From Sulfurovum sp. UBA1140 (GTDB taxonomy: Bacteria > Campylobacterota > Campylobacteria > Campylobacterales > Sulfurovaceae), in the NCBI GenBank assembly GCA_002311915.1, contig DCAF01000008.1, positions 4,122 through 68,121 on the forward strand: a stretch of 64,000 nucleotides of DNA, written 5' to 3'. The notes under the pieces were generated by a model that saw only the letters and a list, made by a program, of their open reading frames with translations, made no database searches and was not told the origin of the DNA. The position numbers were made by a program, and so were the translations under genes. Shown in pieces: positions 61,729-64,000 of the stretch; the stretch's first letter is position 1, and every line of letters begins with the position of its first letter.

Positions 61729-64000
61729 TTGTTTCTACCAACCGAGCAACTATATCTTTTGACATCTTTCTATCCACTCCATATTTAGCGAGTATAGGTT
61801 TAATAGTGTTTCTCATATCTTTTTGAGCATCACTTTGAACTAAAATAGCTTTGGCTCTTAACCACTCATCAAGAGTATTAAATATTTCAAGAGTTAGTTC
61901 AGGAGCTTCTTTTGTTAGCTCTTTAACCAAATCATACACAACAAGTTGTTTTTCATCATTTAATCCGTGATTACTATATCTATTTTTATGGCGATTGATT
62001 ATCTCTTCCATATCACTAAACAAATCTATAATAGCTTGTTTTCGGTCAATCTTAGCATCAATTAATTTTCTTTCCAATAGCTCTGAAAGTTCAAGTGCTA
62101 ACTCAGGGTTTTCTTCTTCATTGGCTTTTATGATTGCTTTTGCTTTGTCAAGTGGGTTGTGTTTCCCCTTTTTGGTTAATTCCTCAGCAAACTGTTTATA
62201 ATCTGTAATATCAATAGGTGCTTCAAGTAAATACTCAATACCATTAGCTCTAAGGTGTTCATCTAAAATCATTTGAAGCTTCTTACTATCTTCACGAGTA
62301 ATTTTCTCCTTACTATCTCTAACCATCATTTTTATCTCATTGAATAGCTTGAAATCATAATCATACTTTGTTGCATATGGGTTTGGAAGAACTATGTTCA
62401 TTGATTTGTTAAAATCACTTACAAGCTCTTTAAATTTATCTTTTATATCTTCGGGCTTCAAGTAGTTTATAGCTTGAAGTATAAAATCATCTCTTTGGGT
62501 CTCTCTATTTTTCTTGATTGATTTGAAATAACTTACAACCTTAGTGTGTCTATTTTCAAGAGTAGTCTTCTCACTCTCAATATCCACCATCACATCACTA
62601 GGTTCTAAATCTCCAGAAAATATTTCAAGAGCATCAACAAGGTGTCTAGTTATCCCTGCAAAATCAACAACATATCCAGCCTCTTTACCTTTTCTTGTTC
62701 TATTAACTCTTGCTATTGCTTGAAGTAAGTTATGCTCTTTAAGTATCTTATCAACATAAAGTGTTTGAAGTATAGGAGCATCATACCCCGTTAATAACAT
62801 ATCACTTACAATTAAAAAAGCCGTATTGTCATACTGTTTTTTTCCTCCACGACTCATATCATCCTCATCTCCAAAAGGTAGTTTAAAATCTTCAATACTC
62901 TGCTTTACATCCCCCTCATCTGTAGCCAAATCATAAAACTCTTGTGGGTCTTTTTTGGCATCAAAACTTATAATAACTTTGGATTTAAAACCATTAAGCC
63001 CCTCTTCTGCCAACCTATTAAACGCTTTTTTGTAAGCTATGGCTTGGTATCGGTTGTGACAAACTATCATCGCTTTAAACCCATCTAAATGGCTCTTGTT
63101 TGCATAGTGTTCCACCATGCTTTTAGCACACTCTTCTACTCTTGCAAGAGCATTTTTGTCCAACTGTGTCGCCTTGCTTTTGAGTATCGCCTGTTTTTCA
63201 GCACTCTTATGCCCAAAGACCTTATTAAATTCAGCATCAAGTAGCTCTTTTTCTATGAAGAACTTACTTAGCCCAGTTTCATACAAAATGGGAAGTGTAT
63301 TACCATCTGCTACCGATTGCTTGATGGTATATTTGTCTATATAATCCCCACCATAAAACTCATGCAGAGTTGATTTATTCTCTTTATCTATGGGTGTTCC
63401 CGTAAAGGCTATAAACTTAGCATTGGGTAGGCTTTGCCTCATATACGAAGCCGTCAAACCATACTGACTTCTGTGGGCTTCATCTATAAGTACAAATATA
63501 TTCTCTTTTTCACTTAAAACTTCTACCTCTGTTTTCTCTTCAGCTCTCTCTTGAAACTTCTGTATGGTAGAAGTAAGCGTTTTCCCATAGCTATCTTTGA
63601 GCAAACTTTTCAAATGCACAATAGAAGAGGCTTGTATAGGATTAGCAAACCCTGTCCGTCTAAAAGTTTGGCTTATTTGGTTGTCCAAGTCCGTTCTATC
63701 GGTTAGCACCAAAATAGTCGGATTGTCAAATCCACTGCTATTGGCTCGTAACTTGGTAGCCAAATAAACCATAGTAATAGACTTCCCACTCCCTTGTGTA
63801 TGCCAAACCACCCCACCACGGTTTTCGTTTTTGAGTCTGTCCACTATTTTGTTCACGGCTCGTAGTTGTTGGTAACGTGGTAGCTTTTTGATGGTCTTTC
63901 CCTCCACCACTTCAAAGATTACAAAGTATTTAATGATGTCTAAAAATCTTCTTTTTTCAAAAAGGTTATAGATTAAAATATCTTGTGGTGTTGGTTCATT
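61721..64000 (-). CDS. hsdR: Type I restriction enzyme R subunit, 5' end outside the window
   Basis: 760 codons are visible and the frame is open to base 64000 (starting NEPTPQDILIYNLF), so the N-terminal nuclease domain lies outside. Helicase motifs: Walker A WHTQGSGKSITMVYL, motif Ia LVLTDRTDLDNQI, DEAH in VLIDEAHRSQYG, III FTGTPI, and V-VI FLIVSDMLLTGYDAP and LLQAIARVNR. The C-terminal helical region (about 500-760 of the visible part) contacts the methylase core in this family. hsdM and hsdS are presumably upstream. Confidence 0.93.
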   Translation of the reverse strand, partial: NEPTPQDILIYNLFEKRRFLDIIKYFVIFEVVEGKTIKKLPRYQQLRAVNKIVDRLKNENRGGVVWHTQGSGKSITMVYLATKLRANSSGFDNPTILVLTDRTDLDNQISQTFRRTGFANPIQASSIVHLKSLLKDSYGKTLTSTIQKFQERAEEKTEVEVLSEKENIFVLIDEAHRSQYGLTASYMRQSLPNAKFIAFTGTPIDKENKSTLHEFYGGDYIDKYTIKQSVADGNTLPILYETGLSKFFIEKELLDAEFNKVFGHKSAEKQAILKSKATQLDKNALARVEECAKSMVEHYANKSHLDGFKAMIVCHNRYQAIAYKKAFNRLAEEGLNGFKSKVIISFDAKKDPQEFYDLATDEGDVKQSIEDFKLPFGDEDDMSRGGKKQYDNTAFLIVSDMLLTGYDAPILQTLYVDKILKEHNLLQAIARVNRTRKGKEAGYVVDFAGITRHLVDALEIFSGDLEPSDVMVDIESEKTTLENRHTKVVSYFKSIKKNRETQRDDFILQAINYLKPEDIKDKFKELVSDFNKSMNIVLPNPYATKYDYDFKLFNEIKMMVRDSKEKITREDSKKLQMILDEHLRANGIEYLLEAPIDITDYKQFAEELTKKGKHNPLDKAKAIIKANEEENPELALELSELLERKLIDAKIDRKQAIIDLFSDMEEIINRHKNRYSNHGLNDEKQLVVYDLVKELTKEAPELTLEIFNTLDEWLRAKAILVQSDAQKDMRNTIKPILAKYGVDRKMSKDIVARLVETNA

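Noticed and set aside
1..64000. CRISPR arrays, tRNA or rRNA genes, intact IS elements
   Set aside because: No regular spacer-repeat pattern, tRNA-like fold with conserved loops, rRNA segment or transposase frame was recognised on reading both strands.

Overview
The window reads as chromosome of a sulfur-oxidising member of the Campylobacterota (Epsilonproteobacteria), close in style to Sulfurovum or Sulfurimonas. The grounds are a soxXYZAB cluster with a single-haem SoxA, a Rieske/cytochrome b/di-haem cytochrome c set (petABC), the argF-hemN-(Fe-S protein) order known from this class, and AT-rich DNA with short tightly packed operons. No rRNA, tRNA, CRISPR array or intact transposase gene was seen. 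The only gene-poor stretch over 300 bases, 58876-59249, holds a repeat copy and a possible 51-residue ORF.

Layout. 1-4379: end of a metallophosphoesterase gene, then argF, hemN and a GlpC/GlcF-like Fe-S protein. 4380-6784: an accessory pair (AAA/DUF4143 ATPase, RCC1-like lipoprotein) with short repeat copies on both sides. 6785-12223 (minus): lysA, pheA, hisC and dxs; a MITE-like element sits between lysA and pheA. 12305-17465 (minus): a GTPase/DUF3482 plus DUF2868 membrane protein pair, an AMIN-like lipoprotein, an outer-membrane barrel protein and an unrecognised membrane protein. 17652-21270: an unrecognised protein followed by petABC. 21414-21963: remains of an SNF2 helicase gene. 22037-27525: moaA, gph, an FAD oxidoreductase, queE, a Sel1-repeat protein and queD, with two possible very small genes. 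27612-32559: a cytochrome c lipoprotein, moeA, a small membrane protein, a type II restriction-modification pair inserted just before rsmE, and rsmE. 32543-34519: a membrane-anchored TPR protein.

34691-45654 is the sulfur-oxidation region. On the minus strand soxX-soxY-soxZ-soxA-soxB is followed by a porin, a thioredoxin-fold protein, a DsrE-like protein and a DUF302 protein. A second DsrE-like gene diverges from soxX. Beside it is a minus-strand operon for a Cache sensor, an OmpR-type regulator and a histidine kinase. The soxX/DsrE intergenic region has two matching TTTACA-N5-TTTACA repeats, one facing each gene, which are good candidates for a shared operator. SoxCD is not in the window.

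45830-51092: rpmE (with a possible structured leader), rsmI, a TrmH-type rRNA methyltransferase, a RodZ-like protein, an aminotransferase and hom. 51124-58875 (minus): a cobalamin uptake and salvage cluster, btuB-btuF-btuD-btuC-APH-type kinase-cobT-cobU-cobC/D; the kinase is a candidate source of L-threonine phosphate. 59250-61033: an M23 peptidase related to Csd3 and a NUDIX hydrolase. 61030-64000 (minus): the truncated start of a type I restriction HsdR gene and a YgjP-type metallopeptidase.

The least explained parts are the secreted DsrE/thioredoxin/DUF302 proteins around sox with their probable regulator, the kinase in the cobalamin cluster, and a nested MITE-like insertion whose empty site is also in the window.
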